A stretch of 9,549 bases of DNA from assembly GCA_002417975.1 (NCBI GenBank), contig DIDE01000021.1, positions 1,453 through 11,001 of the forward strand, in the 5' to 3' direction. Below, one piece after another: positions 1 to 6,446 of this stretch. The position numbers and the translations under genes were made by a program. The notes under the pieces are model-generated. The model saw only the letters and a program-made list of their open reading frames with translations. It was not told the DNA's origin and made no database searches. The DNA is from Eggerthellaceae bacterium UBA5808. Its GTDB lineage: Bacteria > Actinomycetota > Coriobacteriia > Coriobacteriales > Eggerthellaceae. Every line of letters starts with the position of its first letter. The stretch's first letter is position 1.

Positions 1-430
1 CACCAAGACCTCCAGTAAATAGTCCATATCCATAGGCTATTTGCATAACAGAAGAAGGACCCGCCCCTGCCGCATAAACGGCACGTGCAAAACAATTGGC
101 CCAATTATTTAGATCGCTTTTTGTATAGCCGACAACCGTTGCTGTTCCTGTTGTACCGCTCGAGCAATGAATGCGTACAACATCTTCTCGAGGCGTGGCA
201 AACATACCAAAAGGATACGCTGCGCGCATATCCTGTTTCGTAGTGAATGGAAATTTTTGTAAATCATCAAGCGACCTTATAGTGTCTGGGGCGCAATCAT
301 TTGCATCAAATAACGTATGATAAAAAGGAATGCGATCGTACACATACGAAACGATATGTTGCAAGCGTTTAAGCTGAAGGGATCTTAAACGGTCGGTGGA
401 CATTGTTTCGATATCTTGTTGAAAAAACAC
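1..430 (-). CDS. paaK: Phenylacetate-CoA ligase family protein, N-terminal 143 residues (cut by window edge)
   Basis: This is an AMP-forming aryl-acid-CoA ligase of the PaaK family. Enzymes of this family activate phenylacetate or related aryl acids with ATP and CoA in the cytoplasm. The open frame starts at a GTG (430-428) and runs off the left edge after 143 codons, about one third of a usual PaaK of roughly 430 residues. The ATP-binding signature SSGTTGTATVVGYT lies at residues 90-103. It is preceded by the family block FPFTTKQDMRAAYPFG (60-75) and followed by AYGYGLFTGGLG (132-143), a typical PaaK stretch. The GTG is chosen because AAAGGA (437-442) sits 6 nt upstream; an ATG four bases further upstream is out of frame. 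Anaerobes often carry such ligases with indolepyruvate:ferredoxin oxidoreductase genes, but none is visible here. The family is secure; the substrate is not. Confidence 0.85.
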   Translation of the reverse strand, partial: MFFQQDIETMSTDRLRSLQLKRLQHIVSYVYDRIPFYHTLFDANDCAPDTIRSLDDLQKFPFTTKQDMRAAYPFGMFATPREDVVRIHCSSGTTGTATVVGYTKSDLNNWANCFARAVYAAGAGPSSVMQIAYGYGLFTGGLG

Positions 431-693
431 GCATTATCCTTTCTAATATATAGCACCTGTAGCTGAAACGTATCGATTACTTTTATAAGCACGAAACCGC
501 ACATTCTTAATAGATCAAACGTATGTTCCAACCGGGCTTTATTCCTGTATGTATCTTATACATGATCTGGTCACTTTATGACTTGGAATTCGATGTCTTC
601 GTTAAAGAACACAGTTTACTCGATACAACGCCGCTCCATGATCTGAGCAATAAGAACGCGCAAACGGCATTCGCTTATATAAGCCAGAACATC
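431..693. other. Intergenic gap between the VanW gene and paaK
   Basis: This 263-nt gap has no convincing gene. It should hold the end of the VanW transcript and the paaK promoter, both on the minus strand. I found no GC-rich hairpin with a T-run, and no -35/-10 pair close to consensus; the AT-rich TATATA just upstream of the paaK ribosome site has no good -35. Two short palindromes are present: GCTTATATAAGC (673-684) and ATGTAT-CTT-ATACAT (549-563). Each has 6-bp arms, which is expected by chance in a window this size. A plus-strand frame beginning at 523 runs into the VanW gene antisense and lacks a ribosome site. Confidence 0.5.
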
Positions 694-3063
694 TTAGGAT
701 TCAGCAGTTCCTTCGACCGTTACTTCATTTTGGGCAGCATATGTAGAATCAAATGTATCTTTATGCAAGAGAGAGCCCGATCCATCCGTTACCGTGCGAA
801 CGATAGTGATTATGCGACCATCAACACCTTTTGTTTTGACATAGCTTTGGCCACTTGCAAGATTAGAATCATATTTTGTCACACTCTGATAAGTGGCACC
901 TTGTTCCCAATCGCCCGTTTCAGTGCTCACGCGATATCCGGGATCCACGCCATAAAGCGTTGCGGTAACTGTTGAGTCGGTATACGTCATGCGAACGAGA
1001 ACATCCGACGAACTATCGTTTTCCCATTTTAAATCAGGGGACGGCCAGCTAATCGCCGCATCTCTTCCCGCAGGATAGCTAGCAATATAGAGTGAATGAT
1101 TAGTACGCTCAGTAATAGGAAATCCAGCATTATAAACAGCATTAAAGACTGTTGTTGCAACCTGGCATATTCCTCCACCAATTTCATCTACAGCTTCATC
1201 ATTATAAATTGCTCCAGCTGCCAAAAAGCCCTTATCCTCATTGCATTCGCCAGCAGTATCGTTAAAGGACCATTCGCCATTATCGGCCTTAACGATAGAA
1301 TTATTAAGCAAATCAGCTGCAAGATGGATATTCGTATTACGTGCAACAACACCGCTCGTGTATTCGGTCGTATATGAACTTATCGGTGCAATAATCCCGT
1401 ATGAAAGCGCATCTTCAACCGACATCTGAGAAGGTATATCGGTTTTTTCGACCGCTATAGAGGGAGTCGTATCTTCAGATGAAGCATCATTTAGAAACGT
1501 ATCGAGTGTGGTAAGGACATCATTGAGTTTTGGCATTGACCCAGAAGAATATATATCAACTTGAGTGTTTCCACTATCGTCATTCGAAAATGCAATATGC
1601 TCTGAACCGTTCGAAAAGGTTGGCTGAAGAATTTGAATAATGCAGTTCTTAGCGTAATCACGATTAATTGAAGCAACAAGCTGATAACTACCAGCATCAG
1701 ATACAACATCGGTTTGAATATAGGATCCTAGAGTTGCTGGATCCAGATGATAATTTGAACCATCATATTCTAGATCAACACCTTGGTCGATTGCTGCATT
1801 AACCTTTGATGCCGTTTGCTCCGCCGCTTGATACGATATTTGAGCAGGCGTATACACAGTTCCGACTACGAATGACCGATCACCCTCATCAGTAGATAAC
1901 AACGCCTGTGACATACGCTCTTCAAGTGCATGTCGATCAACCATGTCTCCGTCATGACCTTCAACAGCTTGTGCTATCCCCTGATCAAATTCAATATCGG
2001 CATTTTGAAACGGATTACCGATTACACGATCAATTTGAGATGCAAATGAATCAACTGCAGCATCATCGTAATCAATTTCAGGCGAAAGACTGATCTGACT
2101 AAAGAGCAGCGCGAGTCTTTCCCAAAGACCATTCTGGTCTCTTCCGATCGCAAAGGCTTGAGCAACGACATCGTCAACATTGCATGTTGCACCTAAATCG
2201 GTAGGAGTAGTCGTCCAATTTGTTATTTTAGAACGTGCTTCCTCTACTGATTCATTATCATTTACTACAACAGATTGAGGGCCAGCATTCAAAGCGTCTT
2301 CTGACGAGTAGAGGTTCAGAGAGCCAGACTGCACCTGCTGTCCATAGGTAGCATCCAACGCATTCTTTGCTTCGGCTTCGGTCAAATTACTACAATCGAC
2401 CGTACCGATAGTCACACCTGAATAAATCTTACCGTAATGATCAACGTAATCGACTAAACAGAATGCACAACAAACTAGTACGACACAGCAGAGTATACGG
2501 ACAGGACGCGATCGCTTAAGAAGTGGCTGAATCCACGTGCCCCATGCAAATGCTATCGCATGGAGAAGTACATGACAGAACGATATAAGACCATCAATAC
2601 ATGACGAAACAAAAAGCAAGAGAATATCAACAAACGAATGAGAGGATGTCGACGATCTACGATCCCCTCTTGTTCTATGAGACCTTGCGCTATGAATAGA
2701 GCTAAGCGATTGATTAGCTGTTGTTCTATGTGCACTCGAAGAGCGATGCCCTCGCTGAGTATTCTCGTGATAGTTATACATTGATTGGGACGCAAGATAC
2801 GAACGATCTGGATGTTGCGAAGTTCGTTTTGATGAACTTCGACTATTGATCGATCCACTGTTTGATGGCCCGCGATGCTGCATCCGGTAAGACGAGGAAT
2901 GCATACCTCTAGAACCTTGTTGATCAGACGAAGAATGCGTACGGTGACTATCCCTCTGATCAGTAGGTGTATTGCGATTTAAAGAGTTCGACATTTCCCT
3001 AGATGATGTATGAGCAGGGCTTCTATGACCGTATCGAGATGATTTTCGCTCTCGGTCGTTCAC
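694..3063 (-). CDS. VanW-family, membrane-anchored envelope protein with Ser/Arg-rich N-terminus
   Basis: This is a large (789-residue) VanW-domain protein, probably anchored in the membrane with most of the chain outside. Residues 1-142 are low-complexity, rich in Ser, Arg, His, Gln and Thr, and probably disordered and cytoplasmic. Hydrophobic stretches follow at 143-175 and 187-207; the second is the likely membrane anchor. Residues 212-560 resemble the two putative peptidoglycan-binding regions found before VanW domains in YoaR-like proteins. The VanW domain spans about 570-705, with the hallmark GGGICQVATTVFNAVYNAGF (629-648) and NHSLYIASYPAGRDA (655-669). A G5-like tail (712-785) ends the protein. 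The domain was named from vancomycin-resistance clusters, but its biochemical role is unknown and no van genes are nearby. The gene starts 6 nt after the phosphatidyltransferase stop, so the two are likely co-transcribed. The GTG start lacks a clear ribosome site; ATG at 2994 is an alternative, with AGGGAA very close to it. Confidence 0.88.
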   Translation of the reverse strand: MNDRERKSSRYGHRSPAHTSSREMSNSLNRNTPTDQRDSHRTHSSSDQQGSRGMHSSSYRMQHRGPSNSGSINSRSSSKRTSQHPDRSYLASQSMYNYHENTQRGHRSSSAHRTTANQSLSSIHSARSHRTRGDRRSSTSSHSFVDILLLFVSSCIDGLISFCHVLLHAIAFAWGTWIQPLLKRSRPVRILCCVVLVCCAFCLVDYVDHYGKIYSGVTIGTVDCSNLTEAEAKNALDATYGQQVQSGSLNLYSSEDALNAGPQSVVVNDNESVEEARSKITNWTTTPTDLGATCNVDDVVAQAFAIGRDQNGLWERLALLFSQISLSPEIDYDDAAVDSFASQIDRVIGNPFQNADIEFDQGIAQAVEGHDGDMVDRHALEERMSQALLSTDEGDRSFVVGTVYTPAQISYQAAEQTASKVNAAIDQGVDLEYDGSNYHLDPATLGSYIQTDVVSDAGSYQLVASINRDYAKNCIIQILQPTFSNGSEHIAFSNDDSGNTQVDIYSSGSMPKLNDVLTTLDTFLNDASSEDTTPSIAVEKTDIPSQMSVEDALSYGIIAPISSYTTEYTSGVVARNTNIHLAADLLNNSIVKADNGEWSFNDTAGECNEDKGFLAAGAIYNDEAVDEIGGGICQVATTVFNAVYNAGFPITERTNHSLYIASYPAGRDAAISWPSPDLKWENDSSSDVLVRMTYTDSTVTATLYGVDPGYRVSTETGDWEQGATYQSVTKYDSNLASGQSYVKTKGVDGRIITIVRTVTDGSGSLLHKDTFDSTYAAQNEVTVEGTAES

Positions 3064-3069
3064 GGATCA

Positions 3070-3732
3070 TCAACAATCTTTCTTTTGCCGAGCATTCGAT
3101 AAAGCATGCAGAGCTTTACTCACATAGATCCCCGTTGTAACGATGCCAAAGCAAATGCCAGCATATACAAACCAAATGCCCCAGGCAACAGATTCACCAT
3201 TAAACCCTGGCAACCAGCTAAACGTACATACATCAAATGCAGGTGTCATAGGCACACCCATTAGCAAGCCAACAAATCCTACAAATAAAAGCGTGGTAAC
3301 AACTTTACCTGCATAAATAACAGCAATTTTAATACGATATCGCTTAAGAAGGTACGCTCCGCCTATAAGCATACAAAGATCGCGGCCTATAACAATAATA
3401 ATAATCCACAGTGGAAGACGCCCGACCATAAAAAGGCCAATAACGCCCACGATCATAAGCAAGCGATCAACGGTTGGATCAAGCAACTGTCCTAATTTTG
3501 AAACAGAATTGGTACGACGAGCAATTTGCCCATCAATCCAATCCGTACTTGCTGCAATAGCAAAAAGAATCGTAGCTAAAATATCATGCCCGTCAATGAG
3601 TAATACAAAGAATGCAGGTATCATCAAAAGCCGAATAAAGGTAATAATATTAGGAATAGTGAATATCTTATTACTAACCTCGGTCTCTGAATTACTCTGT
3701 CCTTCTTTGCGCGCTCTCTTAGACGCTGTCAT
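3070..3732 (-). CDS. CDP-alcohol phosphatidyltransferase (phosphatidylglycerophosphate synthase or CDP-alcohol-type cardiolipin synthase)
   Basis: This integral membrane enzyme transfers a phosphatidyl group from CDP-diacylglycerol to an alcohol, making anionic phospholipid. The complete CDP-alcohol transferase motif is present: D64, D67, G68, A71, R72, G81, D85 and D89, with the usual spacing DxxDGxxAR-x8-GxxxDxxxD. About five or six hydrophobic segments follow a charged N-terminus of about 24 residues, in a 220-residue chain. The ATG start at 3732 is supported by AAGGAAGG (3736-3743). Many annotations would call this pgsA. However, the motif ends in DR rather than the DK common in PgsA, and the later block is GRDLCMLIGG rather than a REI-type block. 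Both features recall actinobacterial CDP-alcohol cardiolipin synthases, so I leave the symbol empty. It is followed 6 nt later by the VanW gene and lies 129 nt after echF, so it probably belongs to a separate unit. Confidence 0.9.
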   Translation of the reverse strand: MTASKRARKEGQSNSETEVSNKIFTIPNIITFIRLLMIPAFFVLLIDGHDILATILFAIAASTDWIDGQIARRTNSVSKLGQLLDPTVDRLLMIVGVIGLFMVGRLPLWIIIIVIGRDLCMLIGGAYLLKRYRIKIAVIYAGKVVTTLLFVGFVGLLMGVPMTPAFDVCTFSWLPGFNGESVAWGIWFVYAGICFGIVTTGIYVSKALHALSNARQKKDC

Positions 3733-3735
3733 AAA

Positions 3736-3743
3736 CCTTCCTT
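3736..3743 (-). promoter_or_regulatory. Ribosome binding site of the phosphatidyltransferase gene
   Basis: AAGGAAGG on the minus strand lies 3-6 nt before the ATG at 3732, depending on which purine block pairs. It supports that start. Confidence 0.7.
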
Positions 3744-3759
3744 AGATGCATAAATCAAA

Positions 3760-3775
3760 GGTGACGTAACTCACA
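3760..3775. promoter_or_regulatory. CRP/FNR-family-like operator palindrome
   Basis: The plus strand reads GGTGACGTAACTCACA. It matches 9 of the 10 arm positions of the CRP/GlxR-type consensus TGTGA-N6-TCACA and also has the central TA typical of the actinobacterial GlxR form. It sits 27 nt upstream of the phosphatidyltransferase start and is the only such site I noticed. By arm matches alone, about 0.3 such sites would be expected by chance in the whole window and far fewer in its short non-coding parts. The regulator is not in the window, so this is a candidate only. Confidence 0.4.
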
Positions 3776-3782
3776 TTTGACG

Positions 3783-3811
3783 ATATGAGCGTATAGCAAT
3801 AAAGCTGTAAA
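3783..3811 (-). promoter_or_regulatory. Weak candidate promoter for the phosphatidyltransferase-VanW unit
   Basis: On the minus strand TTTACA (3811-3806) is followed after 17 nt by TCATAT (3788-3783). The -35 is good (5 of 6 bases) but the -10 matches only 3 of 6. If real, transcription would start near 3776, and the CRP-like palindrome at 3760-3775 would lie at the start site, a position suited to repression. Confidence 0.2.
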
Positions 3812-3821
3812 CGATCATTTC

Positions 3822-3863
3822 AATCTCTATTTAACTGTATTAGTGTAACAGCTTTCAGAGATT
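3822..3863 (-). terminator. Stem-loop at the end of the ech operon (possible terminator or mRNA 3' end)
   Basis: The arms AATCTCT (3822-3828) and AGAGATT (3857-3863) are perfect 7-bp complements. Inside them, AACTGT and ACAGCT give a second 6-bp stem with one G-T pair, separated by a small internal loop. The outer stem begins inside the echF stop codon. No T-run follows on the minus strand, so this is not a classic intrinsic terminator. It could be a 3'-stabilising or processing hairpin between the ech genes and the lipid genes. Confidence 0.35.
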
Positions 3864-4227
3864 ATGCCTTTGCATCTTTTGAATCAGGGATGGATTTGGT
3901 CACAACATCATCATACATGTGACGAGATGGTTTTTGATAGTTTGGATCCATCGAGAGTGATCCTTTAGGACATGCACGAACGCATGAACCACATTGGACA
4001 CAGCGGAATCGATTGATTGTCCACGTACCTGCTTTACGGTCGACAGTAAGCGCTCCTGAAGGACACGTTTTTGCGCAAATACCGCACATGATGCACGTAG
4101 AAACATCGTTGACAATATGCCCTTTAAGCCCGCTCGGAACGGGCTTAGTCTGTGCCGGATAGCATACCGTATCAGGATGAGAGAACAAAGAATGCAAAGT
4201 CATATGTGCAAGTTTAAAACAGCCCAT
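3862..4227 (-). CDS. echF: Ech hydrogenase subunit F, 2x[4Fe-4S] ferredoxin-type electron entry subunit
   Basis: EchF is the polyferredoxin subunit, related to NuoI, that accepts electrons from soluble reduced ferredoxin and passes them to the EchC cluster on the cytoplasmic side. The 121-residue protein has two full [4Fe-4S] motifs: C45-x2-C48-x2-C51-x3-C55-P and C76-x2-C79-x2-C82-x3-C86-P. The N-terminal 40 residues are short and amphipathic, as expected for docking on the membrane subunit, and the C-terminus is a polar tail. The longest frame would start at 4269, but AGGAAGG (4233-4239) selects the ATG at 4227, 10 nt after the echE stop. This is the last ech gene in the conserved order and is followed by a stem-loop. 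Confidence 0.93.
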   Translation of the reverse strand: MGCFKLAHMTLHSLFSHPDTVCYPAQTKPVPSGLKGHIVNDVSTCIMCGICAKTCPSGALTVDRKAGTWTINRFRCVQCGSCVRACPKGSLSMDPNYQKPSRHMYDDVVTKSIPDSKDAKA

Positions 4228-4232
4228 AAGAT

Positions 4233-4239
4233 CCTTCCT
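4233..4239 (-). promoter_or_regulatory. Ribosome binding site deciding the echF start
   Basis: AGGAAGG on the minus strand overlaps the echE stop codon and lies 5 nt before the ATG at 4227. It removes 14 residues from the longest open frame. Confidence 0.75.
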
Positions 4240-5326
4240 ATCGTTCGGTACAACTAATGCAGGGATCAATAGTCAGGACAATCATATTGACATCAGCCAA
4301 ATCACATCCCGCTAAGGCCTGAGCCATTCCTGCTAGATTCTGAGAAGTTGGCGTACGCATCCGCATACGATCAAGATATTTAGTTCCATTGCCAAGAGCA
4401 TAATAGTAGCATTCGCCTCGTGGCTGTTCGAGCGTATTGGCCGCTTGGGCTCCTGCCTCTGGTGATCCCTTGACTTTTACAGAGATGTCACCATCGGGTA
4501 TATGCGAGATCATTTCATCGATGATCCGAGCAGATTGACTGACTTCCTGAAGACGTACTTTTACACGAGCATAGCAATCGCATCCTGAATCAAGCGTAGG
4601 CTGAAAATCAGAAAGCTGTCCATATCCGCCATTTCCTAATGAGCGCACATCGTTATTAACATTTGAGGCACGCGCGAAAGGACCAACCATACCAAGAGAC
4701 ACAGCATCGTCATGCTCGATAACGCCTACCCCAACTAAACGACTTTGTACTGATGAATCATTAAGGAACGTATTACATATTTGTTGGTATTCATCATGGA
4801 TGCTTTGAACGCGCGTACGAACATCAGCAAGCATTTCATTACTAATATCACGAACCATACCACCAACAACAACAGCGGAAAGGATCACACGTCCACCCGT
4901 CGTCATTTCAAAGATATCCAAAATACGCTCGCGGAGTCTCCAGCAATGCATGAATAAACTTTCGTATCCAAAAGCATCAGCTGCTAGACCTAACCATAAA
5001 ATATGCGAATGCATTCGCGATAGTTCATGGAGAATAACACGAAGATATTGTGCGCGAGGAGGAATTTCTACATGCATCAATGATTCGATCGTCTCAGCAT
5101 ACCCCATGCTATGGCCAAATGCGCAAATACCGCAAATACGCTCAGCAATGTAAATAAACTGATTATAATCATGTGTTTCAGTCAGTTTCTCGAGACCGCG
5201 ATGTACAAATCCAATTTGAGGGACAGCTTCAACAACCTTTTCATCTTCAACTACAAGATCGAGATGAAGCGGTTCTGGCAAAACAGGATGCTGTGGACCG
5301 AAGGGAATGATGGTTTTCTTACCCAT
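4238..5326 (-). CDS. echE: Ech hydrogenase large subunit E, [NiFe] catalytic subunit
   Basis: EchE is the catalytic subunit that reduces protons to H2 or oxidises H2 at a Ni-Fe centre; it is the counterpart of NuoD. Both ligand pairs are intact: RICGIC gives C65 and C68, followed by H72, and DPCISC gives C356 and C359. This separates it from complex I NuoD, which lacks these cysteines. Other family blocks are FGPQHP (9-14), GFVHRGLEKL (39-48), and QPRGECYYYALG with its following Arg-rich stretch (301-324). The 362-residue chain ends only three residues after C359, so it lacks the C-terminal extension that is cleaved in many [NiFe] hydrogenases. The frame is open from 5365, but AAGGAGGG (5335-5342) selects the ATG at 5326, whose next residues match the family. 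It lies 1 nt after the echD stop. Confidence 0.95.
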   Translation of the reverse strand: MGKKTIIPFGPQHPVLPEPLHLDLVVEDEKVVEAVPQIGFVHRGLEKLTETHDYNQFIYIAERICGICAFGHSMGYAETIESLMHVEIPPRAQYLRVILHELSRMHSHILWLGLAADAFGYESLFMHCWRLRERILDIFEMTTGGRVILSAVVVGGMVRDISNEMLADVRTRVQSIHDEYQQICNTFLNDSSVQSRLVGVGVIEHDDAVSLGMVGPFARASNVNNDVRSLGNGGYGQLSDFQPTLDSGCDCYARVKVRLQEVSQSARIIDEMISHIPDGDISVKVKGSPEAGAQAANTLEQPRGECYYYALGNGTKYLDRMRMRTPTSQNLAGMAQALAGCDLADVNMIVLTIDPCISCTER

Positions 5327-5327
5327 G

Positions 5328-5990
5328 TTATTTGCCCTCCTTGGTAGTGCTCTTCGAAGATTCATTAGTTGATTTTTGCAGCGAGCTTGATGCAGATGAA
5401 TGCTGGTCTTGTTTTTCAGTCCGCTTTGCTATCGCGTCACGAACTTTTTGAGCCTTTTCGGGACTCATATGATTCAACTTTTCTTGGAGGTCTGCAGGAA
5501 TTGCCGCATTGGCACTATCCTGGGACGAACGAGCCGATGAAGCTTGTTTGCCTCCGTCTGCAGATATATTGGCTTTTGCTGCTTTTGCAGCTTTGGCACG
5601 AGCAATTTTAGCAGCCTTATCCTTTGCAGCTTTTTGAGCTGGAGAGATGATAGTCATAGGCTTAGATTGAGCCAATGCATAAAGATGACCACCAAAATCT
5701 ATCTTCATATTGACAATGTTGACACCAAACAGTTCATTGGCTTCGTTTTCAAAAGGAAACAGCGAAATGAAGAATGGCTGTAAAGAAGGCACGTCAACGG
5801 ATTCTTGAACGCCACGGACACGATAATTTTCCATGACTCCATCTTGATCAAAGGTATAGGTAAGATCAATTCCATTATCAGTAGTAACGCAATGCATTTG
5901 AATACAGCGCCAACCGCCATCATGCTTCTCTTGAGCAAGAGGGACTAATTTATCGAGCGCAATATCAGTAAACGAAATTGAACGTGTCAT
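5328..5990 (-). CDS. echD: Ech hydrogenase subunit D (NuoC-like) with long Lys/Ala-rich C-terminal tail
   Basis: EchD is the NuoC (30-kDa) counterpart, a small structural subunit of the cytoplasmic arm next to EchE. Residues 1-116 form the conserved core. The block PFFISLFPFENEANELFGV (72-90) matches the acidic FPxxxxxExE...FGV motif of this family, and FGGHLY (99-104) follows. From about 117 the chain continues for roughly 100 residues. It first has an AAK-repeat helix (118-140), then an Ala/Ser linker, then a predicted helix around LQEKLNHMSPEKAQKVRDAI (168-187), and a Ser/Thr/Lys tail. Ech-type EchD proteins are, from memory, near 120 residues, so the tail is an addition. The ATG overlaps the echC stop as ATGA, with AGGAG 5 nt upstream. 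The core assignment is firm; the tail has no assigned function. Confidence 0.9.
   Translation of the reverse strand: MTRSISFTDIALDKLVPLAQEKHDGGWRCIQMHCVTTDNGIDLTYTFDQDGVMENYRVRGVQESVDVPSLQPFFISLFPFENEANELFGVNIVNMKIDFGGHLYALAQSKPMTIISPAQKAAKDKAAKIARAKAAKAAKANISADGGKQASSARSSQDSANAAIPADLQEKLNHMSPEKAQKVRDAIAKRTEKQDQHSSASSSLQKSTNESSKSTTKEGK
5335..5342 (-). promoter_or_regulatory. Ribosome binding site deciding the echE start
   Basis: AAGGAGGG on the minus strand lies within the last codons of echD, 8 nt before the ATG at 5326. It excludes the longer frame from 5365. Confidence 0.8.
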
Positions 5991-6433
5991 GCCTGCTCCT
6001 TCTCTGCCGACTTGAGCTTCTTAGCCTTTTCGTCAAGAATCCCAACACCTTCAATAATTGCATCAATGAGCGCTTCGGGGCGAACTGCACATCCTGGGGC
6101 ATACACATCAACGGGAATTGCTTTATCAACTCCGCCAAGAACGTTGTAACAATCATGGAAAACACCGCCAGTACAGGCGCAACAACCACAAGCAATAACT
6201 ACTTTAGGCTCAATCATCTGATTGTAAATTTCTTTAACCACAGAAATGTTCTGCTCATTGACACTTCCTGTAACAAGGAAGATGTCTGCATGTTTTGGAT
6301 TACCGGTATTAATAACGCCAAGTCGTTCAGCGTCATAACCTGGACACAGCGCAGCAAGTACTTCTATATCGCAGCCATTACAGCTTGAAGCATCGTAATG
6401 AATGACCCATGGTGATTTACTAGCAAAACTCAC
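5987..6433 (-). CDS. echC: Ech hydrogenase small subunit C, proximal [4Fe-4S] subunit
   Basis: EchC is the NuoB-like (20-kDa) small subunit. It holds the [4Fe-4S] cluster next to the NiFe site and links EchF to EchE. The four expected ligands are C18 and C21 in SSCNGCDIE, C85 in GCCACTGG, and C115 in APGCAVRPE, which is the characteristic spacing. The 148-residue length is normal for Ech. It lacks the N-terminal extension and the other two clusters of periplasmic hydrogenase small subunits, as expected for group 4. Extra cysteines (82, 84, 87, 95) cluster around C85. The start is GTG at 6433, supported by the purine block GGAGAGGGG a few bases upstream, which begins right after the echB stop. 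The stop overlaps the echD ATG by 4 nt. Confidence 0.94.
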   Translation of the reverse strand: MSFASKSPWVIHYDASSCNGCDIEVLAALCPGYDAERLGVINTGNPKHADIFLVTGSVNEQNISVVKEIYNQMIEPKVVIACGCCACTGGVFHDCYNVLGGVDKAIPVDVYAPGCAVRPEALIDAIIEGVGILDEKAKKLKSAEKEQA

Positions 6434-6446
6434 ACTGACCCCTCTC

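Noticed and set aside
549..563. Inverted repeat ATGTAT-CTT-ATACAT in the gap before paaK
   Set aside because: It has only 6-bp arms with a 3-nt centre, is not near an identifiable promoter, and is expected by chance.
507..563. Minus-strand small open frame of 18 codons in the 431-693 gap
   Set aside because: It has no Shine-Dalgarno site and no recognisable leader-peptide pattern.
673..684. Perfect 12-bp palindrome GCTTATATAAGC downstream of the VanW gene
   Set aside because: Palindromes with 6-bp arms are expected about twice by chance in 9.5 kb; no T-run follows and no second copy was seen.
523..975. Plus-strand open frame of 150 codons
   Set aside because: Most of it lies antisense to the well-supported VanW gene, it has no ribosome site, and the protein resembles no family I know. 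The part outside VanW is short.
694..3063. VanW-family gene as evidence of vancomycin resistance
   Set aside because: VanW domains are widespread in Gram-positive bacteria, and no vanA/B ligase, vanX, vanH or vanRS genes are present here.
5978..6388. Plus-strand open frame of 136 codons
   Set aside because: It is fully antisense to echC, whose Fe-S ligands and family motifs are intact.
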